NCBI GenBank assembly: GCA_021234155.1
Contig: JAJEKV010000063.1
Location: forward strand, 434,001 to 498,000
Reading direction: 5' to 3'
Length of the DNA: 64,000 nucleotides
DNA from: Isoetes taiwanensis
Taxonomy: Eukaryota > Streptophyta > Lycopodiopsida > Isoetales > Isoetaceae
Shown: one piece after another, positions 10,070-20,299 of the stretch
How positions within the stretch are numbered: position 1 is the stretch's first letter
Layout of the letters: each line of letters begins with the position of its first letter
The notes under the pieces: model-generated
Database searches by the model: none
What the model was told of the DNA's origin: nothing
Seen by the model: only the letters and a program-made list of their open reading frames with translations
Made by a program: the position numbers and the translations under genes

Positions 10070-12017
10070 AAAACAATATTGACATGGATGTTCAATTTGA
10101 AGAAGGAAAGAATTGTTACAATATTTATACTAGCTCAAAGATGGGGCTCTAACATCAATAAGTGACCTCAGAAATTTTAGACTTTACAGGCTGATAGCGA
10201 GATCCAAGAATGTAGATAATGGGCGTAACTTTTTCTGCTCCATTTTACTATCCTGAGTGGAGATCTAATTATTGGGAGACAAGGGTTGGATACCTTTGAT
10301 GTGAAGACCTGGATTGGAACGGCTCCAAATGAGAACTGTAGGTAGATATATCAGAGGCGTCCTTTTTCCAATGTCTTCGATTCCTTACAAAGCAATTGGC
10401 CTTATTGTATTATCATTATAGCTCTCCTGATAACCTAAGACGAGTTTATATCCTAAACCTTAATTACTTCCTTTCTATATCCATTTAATTCTCCTGACAT
10501 ATTCTATAGTTAAGAATTGCCTTGTTAATTGGGCAAGGTAATGATTGTTTACAGAGAGACTAATTGGGCGGATCAAGCGACAACCTAAATATTAGATTGA
10601 TTATTCTATTTAGCGTTTTGTTTATTGAGGAATTGTCTAGGTTATATCACGAACATTGATCAAAAGCTTTGTCATGTCCAATGGAAGGGCTGACATTTGT
10701 TGACGTCGTGCCCTTTGACCTATGATGAGGTATATATTTTCTTGGCCTTAGAATTCTTATATTGAGCATCTTCTTTCCATGTAAAGAATTACTTGGTCGA
10801 AGCATGAAAATATTGAGGGCAAGAAAATCTTTATTATATCAGGTAATATAGTACTTGCATCTCAATTGCTCTGCTCCTATCTTGAGAAAGATAGAGGAGA
10901 GATTAAAGTTTGTGAAAGCATATGCCGAGAGAAGAACCTGCGTTCTAAATGCGAATTTGTCTTATAAAGGATATATACAATTGTGTATACATTCTAATGA
11001 TATTATTGTTTAACACAGTATACAAAGAGCCATTGATTGAGAAGCTTCAACAACTAAGATACTAGCACAAGCATATGGTTGTTCGACGCAAGGTCCGACC
11101 GGAACTGCAATGTCATCTATTTGGAATGTACGTGCTTGGTATAATTGCGGTTATGATTTGCACGAGCTTTATTCTGCTTATATACTTTGTTTATGCTTTA
11201 TGCATGGCTGCAATATATGCAACCACAATTTTAAAAGTCAAAGACTTCAAGAATGAAAACTTGTCTATCTTCAAAAAGCAAGAGTCCTAGACTCGTCTAA
11301 CAGAACTTGTGTCTCGTTGAGTCAGCATGATAGGATGATCATGGTGAGCTACTGAAGAAGCCACAAGCAAGACCTTCATCCATTACTTGAAAGAAAAGTC
11401 CAATGTTGAAATGTTCTAGCTACTGATGAAAGAAGTTTTAAAAGAAAAAAACCTTCCTAAAAGTGCAGTTTGGCTATTCCAGCAGATACGATTGCAAGCA
11501 GCACCTTGGATATCATGATGCTTACATTCATGAAGCTTGAAATTTGCATATGCTAATAGCATCCTAGAAGACAATTATTTCAAATTCTAAGATCTTATCA
11601 TGCAGTTTTTGGAATTTGCAGAGGAAAAACTCTTGGGTATTGCAGATACGAACCCAAAATATGTCAAAAGAATTTATAATGAAGGCTATGCTATGGGAAA
11701 TTTTCCAAAACACTTTTCCTTATGGCAACTAAATGTATATTGAAGCCTAATGAAACTTGTTTAGGGTCAAGGTTCGGGATTGTCTGCAAGACAACCCTCT
11801 GTGAGGATCCTTGGATCAAACACAAATCTTTAGTATAGTGTGTCACATGGGATTTTGCAAGAGAGATAAGAACAAATCAAGGAACAAAGGAAACTATATG
11901 CCAAGATAAGAATCCCTTGAATATCATAAGAAATACATGAGGTCTCGTAAGACGCTGAGACAAAACTGAAATAAGACGATACTAGGTCTCATCTAAAAAC
12001 ATAAGGTCTAACTCTAC
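10070..12017. other. No gene recognised; possible LTR near the right end
   Basis: AT-rich sequence without supported genes. A 71-codon frame at 11075-11290 is hydrophobic but has no context. Near 12015-12035 the minus strand carries a TATA-like CTATATATATGAG followed by several GAGAC repeats (11930-12000). This could be the 3' LTR of the large minus-strand element whose coding remnants start at 12018, but no partner LTR is visible. Confidence 0.3.
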
Positions 12018-13689
12018 TCATATATATAGTACAATGGCCTCGAGCCCAAAATAAGCATAAGGCAGAGTCTTTGTGATCTCGGTTACCAACTCCTGGATCA
12101 TATGCTTGATTAGTGGAAATCTTGTCAGTACCGTCATAAGTGCCGTTAATCCTGCTAAGTTAAGGCCGCACTCCCAGGTGTGCTCACTTATCACCCCTTG
12201 TCCTCTTCTTTGACGGGGGCGTAGGTTTCTGTGTGGGCGTGGGTGTGCTACCTGACGATCCTCCATGACCCTTGTTTTTGGACTCTTGTGTGCTGGCCTA
12301 TGTAGTGCTTAAGAATACTCCAGTGCTGGTGGCATAAAACTAACACTCCCACCCACCAACGAACACTCAGAGGAGAGAAAAGCGAGCACGGTCTCTGAAG
12401 ATGGAAAGCCTGTGACTTGATTGAAATCATCCTGACGACTATGAGGTCGAGCCTCTGAATGATACTTCTAGATGAGATCTTGGTGATCTTTCAAAGCATC
12501 TGCAATGTTTAACCCAATAGATGGTGAAGCATCCAACAGAAATCCAGACTGCGCCATGTCTTCAAGGCACGGTGAGCCTCTGCCCAAACTGGCATTCAAT
12601 CAGCAGGCAGGTCTGAAGGCCAAAAGCACCAGCACCGGCATTGGGATTGCAATAGAAGATAGGATGTCCGCGAGCCAAAGGGCAGGTCCGAAGACACAAA
12701 AATTGGCTTGCTTGTGAACAGACGGGTCTGGAGAAGTGGCAGCTCATTTTAGAAATTGATTGAGTCTCTAGACCGCATTGGCAGTGGTTTTCCAACCACG
12801 TTCATTTGGGATGTATATCCAATTCCAGTTATGATCCGGGATTTCACCTATCTGCCAGATATTCTGACGCACAAAGCGTGGATCCCAACGAAGATCTGTC
12901 GAAACATGTGCTGGGGTTCAACCAGCATGACCAGCCAAAGCCTTGGTCTAAAAGGGAGAGCACCAATTAGATGTAGGAAATGATGGTGTGGAGACGCTCC
13001 AAGCGACGCATAGGGAGTGTCGTACTGAGGAGCGAGCTGCATCATGGGCTGCTGAGCCCACTGAATCAAATTCTGATCCAGTGCTTGACACAGTTGTTCC
13101 CATTTTGGATAATATAAGAGAGTATTGAGAGGGGGCAGAGTCCAGTCCACCAGTATAGTCTGGCTCTCTAGATAGGCATGGAGACTATAAAATGTGCCTA
13201 AGTGCTATAAGTAAAGTTGGACATATCCAATCCCCAATTCCTCATGATGTTCTTACGGACCTCTTGTAATGCTTTCGGAATCCATAGATGCAAATGTCTA
13301 GCAAGCTCTGGCATGTACTCGACCTGAAGGCATGTAATCCAAGACTGATCAAGAAGATACTTGTGGTCTTGTTGTAACAACCACATGGCGTGGATATCCC
13401 CTTGGAAGGCACACAGCGGACCATCAATGAACTTATCCATGGTGTCAACGAGATAGAAATCATGCATGACATAGGCCATGGCCTGGACAATGCAAAAAAT
13501 AAAGAAATCTTTGTCGGCACAAGTGATGAGTTGAAAGTTAAGTAATGCACATAACAGACCTTTATCTTCAACTGCAAGGTTAGGCCATACAATGAGCAAA
13601 TCCTTGCTGGCAAAGAGTTCGTCAATAACACCATTGGCATTGAACCATCTAAGCATAAGAAGATGTCTTCGTGACTTCACGTAATCCAA
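12018..13689 (-). pseudogene. Degenerate C-terminal part of the extra ORF of a Ty3/gypsy element
   Basis: Several minus-strand open stretches in different frames (13198-13689, 12848-13150, 12562-12795, 12018-12266) follow the coiled-coil segment at 13882-14655. The longest, 163 codons, is Leu/Trp/His-rich with YVMHDFYLVDTMDKFIDG and a folded-protein look. The following piece is Pro/Gln/His-rich. I recognise no family. By position they are the downstream part of the large ORF described for 14693-15186, now broken by frameshifts. Confidence 0.4.
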
Positions 13690-13881
13690 ATAGCTCGTGA
13701 ATCACTAGGAATATTGAGAGCTAAGGTGATGATGATGGGCTTCACCTGCAGACTGGATAGCCTGTTGCAACTGATGTTCCTAATCTTTGATTTTGTTTTC
13801 TTGTGTGGCAAGGAGACGAAGCCGTTCCTTTATTTTTCGATGAGCATAGAAAGGCGTGGCATCTTGAGTGGAGACTTGTAG

Positions 13882-14655
13882 CTAGAGGCTAGCAATCTCA
13901 GCATCATCCATAATCTTTTGTTTATGCAGGTCGTTGACTTGTGCGCGAAGACCTGTAACCTGTGTCTGAACAACAGCTAACTGGCCTTCCAAAGCAGAAA
14001 TGCGGACTTCACCTTGCGTGGGGACGTGCTGCTGACGGGTGAAATCTTGTTGCAACCATGCATAGAGAGATTGTGTTTCTGCAAGGGCTTTCTTCTTGTC
14101 CTGAATCTGAGCGAGAAGTTGTTCTATGGTGACCTCGAGTTGTGCTTGTTGCTCTTCAAGAGTGGCGCGTGCTTTCTGTTCCTTAAGAAGATCAGTGTGT
14201 GTGGCCAGCAAAGCTCCATGTTTACTTCGAAGGATCTCTTCAAGGGCCTGGGTCTGAGCATTGGCAGCCTGAAAGTCAAGCTGCAAAGCATCTGTAGAGT
14301 CCATATATTCTTTAATACTATTCACAAGGTGATCCTGGGATTTCTGAAGCTTGAGCATGTAACTAGCCATATTGTTCATACTCATATAGTGTCCGTCGAG
14401 ATGGTGCAGGGATGATAGATTGAACAACAGGCATAACAGATTGTTCAACAATGGGCGTGGAAGCTTGTGAGATAGGTTTGGATGTGGGACAGGACGAATG
14501 ACAGAGTGTGTTCGACTAGAAGCCTGGGAGGTGACATACAAGGGCCTAGTGGATACCCAACTGGGTTTTGGAAGGCATAGCTGAATAAAAGCCTGGAAAT
14601 GTGCCCCCATAGCTGAATCAAGGCCTAAGCCTAGATCTTGGCGAAGATGGTCCAC
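13882..14655 (-). CDS. Long coiled-coil segment of the element's extra ORF
   Basis: This is a 257-codon minus-strand frame. The first about 100 residues are Ser/Pro/Leu-rich. The rest is a nearly continuous heptad-rich coiled coil with many Gln, Glu, Leu and Ala, for example LEEQQAQLEVTIEQLLAQI. The preceding piece (14693-15186) leads into it through a frameshift near 14690-14700, so the two were probably one protein. Long coiled coils downstream of or beside gag occur in plant Ty3/gypsy elements, but I cannot name a family for this one. Its role is unknown; self-assembly would be the expectation for a coiled coil. Confidence 0.5.
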   Translation of the reverse strand: MDHLRQDLGLGLDSAMGAHFQAFIQLCLPKPSWVSTRPLYVTSQASSRTHSVIRPVPHPNLSHKLPRPLLNNLLCLLFNLSSLHHLDGHYMSMNNMASYMLKLQKSQDHLVNSIKEYMDSTDALQLDFQAANAQTQALEEILRSKHGALLATHTDLLKEQKARATLEEQQAQLEVTIEQLLAQIQDKKKALAETQSLYAWLQQDFTRQQHVPTQGEVRISALEGQLAVVQTQVTGLRAQVNDLHKQKIMDDAEIASL

Positions 14656-14692
14656 TTCATGTAGAAGGCGTTGAAACAGAATTTGTGGTCAA

Positions 14693-15186
14693 TCAACAAA
14701 GTTGATTGAATGAATAGCCGCAATGGTTGTATAAAAGAAATGCTTGTTGATGTGTGTGTTCTTGATAGAATACCCCATAAAATTTCCGCCACAAAAACTT
14801 AACAAAAACCTCATGAGCGTTGATAATAGTTGTGAGCTTGTGGGTTGTGGCCGCATATGGAACTTGACCATACACCGTAACATCGTGATCTTGCAAAGCG
14901 GTCCAATGCAAAGAAGGAGTGCATCTGGGTAATTGAAATACCTGGGCCAAAAGACTTTGATTGAGAGTAATCCGGGTATGATCCACTGTCATCTGGTACC
15001 CAGCATCAGTCTTCATCAAACCAACAACAAATTCCCAGAGTTGCGCCGGATTCAGAACAGGGAGTTCTTGGCTGGCGAAATCAAGTAAACCCGCCCTTTC
15101 TGCAACATCTCGATTGGTACCTTCAAGAGCTGGCTGAAGACTAGGTGTTGAGAAGTGCACATATAAGAAAAAATCAGGATTTATGG
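14693..15186 (-). pseudogene. N-terminal domain of the extra ORF, split by hAT copy A
   Basis: The minus-strand frame encodes a globular-looking domain with LLDFASQELPVLNPAQLWEF and ITLNQSLLAQVFQLPRC. This pattern (a helix, then a tract ending at a Leu-Pro motif) resembles the putative plant transposon or plant mobile domain proteins, but I rank that as weak similarity. The frame is interrupted exactly at 15186/15187 by the hAT element. Its first 17 codons, with an ATG at 19410-19412, lie on the other side at 19362-19412. Removing the hAT and one target duplication keeps the reading frame. A second copy of part of this domain, with frame damage, lies at 23993-24334 because the duplication breakpoint falls inside it. 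Confidence 0.55.
15179..15186. repeat. Target-site duplication, left, of hAT copy A
   Basis: ATTTATGG here pairs with ATTCATGG at 19362-19369 (7 of 8 identical). Eight bases is the size expected for hAT elements. The sequence lies in a coding frame whose continuation is on the far side of the element. Confidence 0.75.
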
Positions 15187-15501
15187 CATAGTTAACAAAA
15201 ACAGCCGTATTTTTCGTATAATACAGAAAATATAAATTTAGAAAAAAAACCGTATAAAAAATGGACAACGATGTGGGGCCAAAACGGATGCCAAATATGT
15301 CATTCTAGAATGGGACTCGCATGAAACCAACAAACCGCCCGACTTAGACTTGCTTCTCATTCATCTCAGCAGATTTCTACAATGGTGGATAGTGGGTAGC
15401 CGCACACATGCGAACTACCCATAAAAAATAAAGGGAAAATCCAATTATATCATTTGGACCCCAACAAAATACAATGCTAATAGAGACTGGGCTAGTGTAC
15501 C

Positions 15502-15582
15502 TGCCGAAAGCTTATCACCGGGATTAAAAAACCCCGCCCTTTCGGGTTTTCGAGGAAAAACCCTAGTGATAAGCCTTCGGCA
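15502..15582. repeat. Imperfect inverted repeat in the hAT 5' region
   Basis: TGCCGAAAGCTTATCAC at 15502-15518 pairs with GTGATAAGCCTTCGGCA at 15566-15582 (16 of 17). A GC-rich loop contains CCCGCCCTTTCGGG. The structure is partly eroded in copy B, where the match is at about 24640-24721. Confidence 0.75.
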
Positions 15583-15784
15583 AGGGGCTTGGACAAACGT
15601 AAGGCATAAAAATCGCTCCCCAAAATCCACGAAGGGAAAAGTCGAAACAGATGCCGCTCGCTAACCTGTACCTGCACATCACCAATAAAACAACAAGACA
15701 AACCAAACCTCCCAGAGTGGAGGGGCTGATTACGCGCGTGCCACGCGATAAAAATACAATAACAAAGAAGGGGGGGAGGGTGTG

Positions 15785-16324
15785 TTCAAAGAGAATAAGG
15801 TACTGCTGAGAGAGAAGAGGAAGCGCCGATGAGAAGTCGAAGCAGAAACGCGCCTAAAATAGCGAACTCCCAACCAGAACGGGCATGCGCCGCCCGCATG
15901 CATGCAAAACATGCATGCTCGTCCCATTCTAGAATGGCGATCCGATGTCTCGGATCGATGGGATTCTAGAATGGGACTCGCATGAAACCAACAAACCGCC
16001 CGAATACCAAAGGACTTCCTTAACAAACTAGGATCGAGGACGAAGGTCACAGGATGAAGGCTAAAGGCCGAGAACGGACAGCACGAAAGAAACGCCAAAT
16101 TGGCCAAACCAGGCAGGAAGAAGCCCCTCCCCTGCCTGGAAACAATTCAAAGAGAATAAGGTACTGCTGAGAGAGAAGAGGAAGCGCCGATGAGAAGTCG
16201 AAGCAGAAACGCGCCTAAAATAGCGAACTCCCAACCAGAACGGGCATGGCCGCCCGCATGCATGCAAAACATGCATGCTCGTCCCATTCTAGAATGGCGA
16301 TCCGATGTCTCGGATCGATGGGAT
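15785..16324. repeat. Two direct repeats of about 180 bp in the hAT 5' region
   Basis: TTCAAAGAGAATAAGGTACT begins one copy at 15785 and the other at 16146. Each runs about 180 bp to TCGGATCGATGGGAT (15964 and 16324). They differ by about one base. Each ends with the hairpin cluster described separately. Copy B has the corresponding pair at about 24914-25094 and 25273-25444. Confidence 0.9.
15921..15977. repeat. 57-bp compound palindrome
   Basis: The outer arms GTCCCATTCTAGAAT and ATTCTAGAATGGGAC are perfect inverted repeats. Inside lies CGATCCGA-TGTC-TCGGATCG. CATTCTAGAATG is itself a 12-bp palindrome. Immediately left, GCATGCATG-CAAAA-CATGCATGC forms another hairpin and contains RY-type CATGCA motifs. 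The second direct repeat keeps the left arm and inner hairpin only (16281-16324). Such structures near a transposon end could bind proteins or form cruciforms; the function is unknown. Confidence 0.8.
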
Positions 16325-16932
16325 CTTTTTTTTACAAATACGCCGTGTAGGCTATTTTTTAATGCCATTTTTTGATCCAACTCCCAAACCAACAAACCTA
16401 ACATGACTAATTTGCTTCATCCCCTGCTAATACAGACCGAAGGAATCGCGAACGGCAGGAATGCGGCATCCGATTGCAAATACAGATTTTCTGTTCTACA
16501 GATTGCAAGCACTTCTTCTCTGTCACAGCCTAGATCGCCCAAAGCACATATTAGACTACTAGAGGAAGGATTTGGAATCTCGCGGTCACAAATTGTCATT
16601 GTATTCTTAAGCAGGTAAGAAATCCTTTCATTCCATTTGCATTTGCAATTTCCAATGCATCTCTTATTGGTCTCTCTTACTGGTCTGTCCTACTTAAGAG
16701 CAATATCCAATGCATCTCTTTGCTGGATTCCTAAAACCTATCAGCCATCAGTGATCAGGTGCTTTGCCAGCCACCATTCTAAGTTTAATTTTGTTTATTT
16801 ATGGATTATATTTAGAAAGGGTTCTGCTCTGCTGCACTGAACATGCTAGAAAGCATTTGTATAAATAAGATATGGATTTGGGAATGCTATGCTCATTGTT
16901 TCTCATTGTTTATCTTATTAGGTACTCTTGTC

Positions 16933-18972
16933 ATGACAAAGAAGAGGAAGACAAGTGAGGCAGCAAAAGGGCCAAGGCCAATGGATTAATGGAAAGAAGT
17001 GCGGATAGTTAAGAGTGAGAAGAATACAGGAAGCAATAAGTCATGGATTTATCTATATTGCAATGAAAGTCGCACATCAGCCATGCATAGAGTGAGGGGA
17101 CACTTATTGGCAGAGAAATATAATGAAGTTCAGGTATGTTCACAAATCCCAGAAAAGAAGCGCCTCGAGTTGCAAGAGCTAGGAAAGAAATTGGATGCTA
17201 TATCATCAGGAAGAAAACAAAGAGTAGTTGCCTCACGAGAAACTGCTTCATATGGTATTGCTTCTAATTCTCATGCCAATGTTTCAGTTGATAATACAAA
17301 ATTTGAGCATGCGGAAGTTGAAAGAAGCACAATGGCTTCTAGTAGTGGGATTCCACGCTCATCTAGTCGTGGAAAGAACCACTTAAATATGAGGAGCTTC
17401 GTACAAAACATTTAGAAAAGGAGAAGAAGAAGCTTAAGGATCTATTGCAAGATGTTAGAGAAGGCTTGGGTTGACTTTGGAGTTTCTTTGATATTTGATG
17501 AATGGACCGAGAGGAAAGGGAGGCACATCGAGGCATCAATTGCCTATTCTAAAGGCAAGAGTGATTTCCTTATGTCTCATGATATTTCATAAACAGGTAT
17601 GTAGAGAACTTAGCTTCTATTTGGAAAGAAAGCATATTGTTTGTTGGTGCAAAATGTTGTACAAATAGTGGCAGATGGAGAGAATGCTAAGAAAGCTGGT
17701 GCCATTATTGAGGCAGACTATCCATACATATTTTTTTGTCCTTGCATAGCCCATTGTCTCCATAATTTGCTCAAGGATATTGGTAAACTACCAGATGTAG
17801 CTGAGTTGGTGCAAAAGGGGAAGGCTTTGGTTACGTTTGTGAATGGGCACACAAAAATCGAAGCACAATTCATGAAGATCACTCAAGAAAATCAAATGGT
17901 AAGTCTGTTTTGAAGTATTGTGAAATAAGATTTGGATACAATTTTATTATGCTTGAAAGATTATACGAATTGCGTTGGGTATTGAAAGCTCTTTTTGTGG
18001 ATGAGAAATTTCTTAAAAGCAATGCAAAGCTTCTACGATCAACTATGTAAAACTTGTCTTTGAAGTTGTTTTTGATGAACGCTTTTGGGATGCTGTTGAA
18101 CACCATTTTGAGGTTGTCGAGCCTATTATCCTGATGGTACGTCTGGTTGATGGGAATGCTCCTTGTCTTGGGAAGGTTTTTGGAGCACTTGGTAGGATGG
18201 TTTAGCATATGAGACAGATTGAGAAGGATGCTGCAAAAATGGCAGAGTTAAACTCTTTGTGCAAATCAAGGTATTATGATTATCATGCTCTAATCCAAGC
18301 TGCTGCATATTATTTGGATATGGAATATCAAGGGCAAAAGCAATGGAAAGATCCTGAAGTTTGTACACATTGGGGCCAAGAGCTCAATAGGATGGTTAGG
18401 GATGCGGATGAAAGGAGCAAAATAAGAGAGCATTATGCCATATACAAAGCAAAATAAGGGAGATTTGGAAGTACATATGCACAAGTAGACCGCTTCAAGA
18501 TTGGTTCGACTCTTTGGTGGGAAGAGTATGGGGGAGAAACGCCTGAATTGCAAACACTAGCCGTTCACATTCTTAGCCAGGGTGCCTCATCTTCTCCAGT
18601 CGAGAGGCTTTTTAGTGTGTTTGATCATGTTGCAAGCATTAAAAGAGTAAAACTTACTCCGTCAAGGACTTCGGATTTGGTATTTGTAGGTGCAAAGTTG
18701 AAGCTCCTTAAGTCACATAGAATTGAACAAGAGAACTTTATATTGGCTTCGCAAAGAAAAAAAATATTCCTGAACCTCAAAAATGGGAAGTGGAGGATGT
18801 GGGAGAGCAAAGTGATGAGATTGGGCAAGAGCAAGAAAGTAATGATGATGATAATGATGCTGGTGATAGACATGAAGAAGATGAAGTTAAGAGAGCACTT
18901 ATAGATGATGATGAAACTTGTTACGTGGATCCAAATTATATACCTTCATCCCATCCAGGTATAGATCCTTAA
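16933..18972 (+). pseudogene. hAT transposase, copy A, broken
   Basis: The frame starts with ATG at 16933 and a Lys/Arg-rich N-terminus, then meets a stop after GPRPMD. A BED-like zinc finger (SWIYLYCNESRTSAMHRVRGHL) follows. A central DUF659-like part contains QNVVQIVADGENAKKAGAI and CIAHCLHNLLKDIGK (17641-17865). The C-terminal hAT dimerisation domain contains TLAVHILSQGASSSPVERLF and KRVKLTPSRTSDLVFVGAKL (18550-18720). An acidic tail, EEDEVKRALIDDDETC, ends at 18972. It is broken by the early stop, frameshifts near 17410, 17590 and 17912, and a shift at an A run near 18765. The enzyme would cut and join transposon ends. Domain order and length match plant hAT transposases. Confidence 0.88.
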
Positions 18973-19361
18973 GTACACACTAATTCTATTTCTACTTTGG
19001 TCATGTTTTTCTTGCTCGCTTTTGCTTGTACTTAACCACGTGTGCCTTATCGGGATTCAGGAACAAATCCTTACACACTCCATTAGTTCTACAAGTTTGT
19101 TTTCTTTATGTGTTCTATAAACTATGTTCTATGATATTTTCATATAACTTAAACTTGTGTTTGAACATTACTATATGTTTTAAAGCCTAATCTATAATAT
19201 ATTTGGAATCTCACTTGCAAAATATGTTGTTCATTCTTACAAGCACAATTTTGTTCGTTTCGAGTACTTTGCTGTATTTTTCATATCCGTATTTCGTTTT
19301 TTTTTTTTTTTTTTTTTTTTGCATGCCGTATCATATTCCGTATCCGTATTTAGTAACTATG

Positions 19362-19412
19362 ATTCATGGGCGCAGTGGCTTGCAGAGTGGCCAATTTTGG
19401 TGCGGTAGCCAT
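19362..19412 (-). pseudogene. First 17 codons of the extra ORF, upstream of the hAT insertion
   Basis: On the minus strand an ATG at 19410-19412 opens a frame that runs without a stop to the hAT boundary at 19362. Its last eight bases are the target duplication. The frame continues in phase at 15178 on the other side of the element (starting PDFFLYVHF). That makes this the likely N-terminus of the split ORF rather than a chance frame. Confidence 0.6.
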
Positions 19413-19824
19413 AGCGATTGCAACAAGGAGAAGGAGAGCAGAAGTCGAACGGCAGAAATAGTTTGACAAATCAGTGTTGCTTTCTATGGTTATTTAGGTA
19501 CCTGCTGAGCATGTTCACAACATATGCAATGCCTGGTCTTGAGCAATTTGCTACAAAAAAAGCCAATAGAAATAATATCAATAGTGGAGATTGGCAAGAG
19601 TGAATGGTGCGATGGAGGTGTACGAATAATGATTTGACACAGCCGCGATTTAATTTGGCGTAATTAAGAACTAGGGCAACTCGAGAGTGCGAACGTCTTA
19701 ATGAAGAAGGTGGAAGGGCAGCATGCCAGAGAGAGGGTACCGCTACTAGATTTGCAACGAGATATGGGAATCTGGAATTGAAATGTGCCCTAGAAGATAG
19801 ACAAGTCAGCTAAAAGATATTAGG

Positions 19825-20101
19825 TCACTGTGGCATCCAAGAGTTGGTAGGCCTATATAAGACGAAGAAAGATTGAATAGAAAACACAGCAAGTGCAATG
19901 ATGGAGGTGGTGAACACGATGGCGAAGAATTTTCTAGAGTGGCTCACCTGTCGGATGAACGACTTGGACCTCTGGAAGATGAAGAACAGAGGAATTCCGA
20001 TGGATGGATGGCTGGCCGCTTCTGCTGATAACCCCGACCCCCAGTCCAACTATGTGGATGTGATCCTGCATCTGTGCTGGAATCTGAGTAGGGTTATGTG
20101 A
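19825..20101 (+). other. Antisense promoter-like motif and 67-codon frame between pol and the extra ORF
   Basis: A TATATAAG at 19853-19860 on the plus strand is followed 39 bp later by an ATG (19898) opening a 67-codon frame, antisense to the surrounding element. In copy B the matching frame is disrupted by small differences. Antisense ORFs between integrase and the 3' LTR are known in Tat-lineage Ty3/gypsy elements, so this could be one. A decayed LTR promoter is the alternative. The minus strand also has a hydrophobic 74-codon frame here (19825-20049). Confidence 0.3.
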
Positions 20102-20299
20102 TCCTATGCGCCTGTGCTACCCCGAACCCCGAGTAAAAAGAAGAGTAGAATAGGATTTTGCGTTAAAGTAAGGGCGATGCCCATGCGATTAAGTAAGGGT
20201 TATGCCCATTTTGTAACCATACTCTGTTTGATAATATAAGGCAGTTGCTCAATTAATTGTGTCTGTGTCTTTGATATTATCGTGTGATGAGTCTGTATG

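Larger units (their letters stand above)
15187..19361 (+). mobile_element. hAT DNA transposon, copy A (4175 bp)
   Basis: The ends are perfect 8-bp terminal inverted repeats, CATAGTTA at 15187 and TAACTATG ending at 19361, flanked by an 8-bp target duplication with one mismatch. Both subterminal regions carry several CCGTAT motifs (15204-15260; 19280-19350), like the clustered transposase-binding motifs of other hAT ends. The interior holds a long non-coding 5' part with repeats and hairpins (15187-16932), a broken transposase (16933-18972), and a pyrimidine tract near 19300. It inserted into a minus-strand ORF. It is not expected to be active because the transposase is broken, although intact ends could be mobilised by a related transposase. 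Confidence 0.82.

Noticed and set aside
11075..11290. 71-codon hydrophobic frame, possible membrane protein
   Set aside because: No homology, promoter or neighbour supports it; AT-rich DNA gives such frames by chance.
18209..18368. Minus-strand frames conserved in both copies of the hAT region
   Set aside because: They are shadows of the transposase; conservation reflects the recent duplication.
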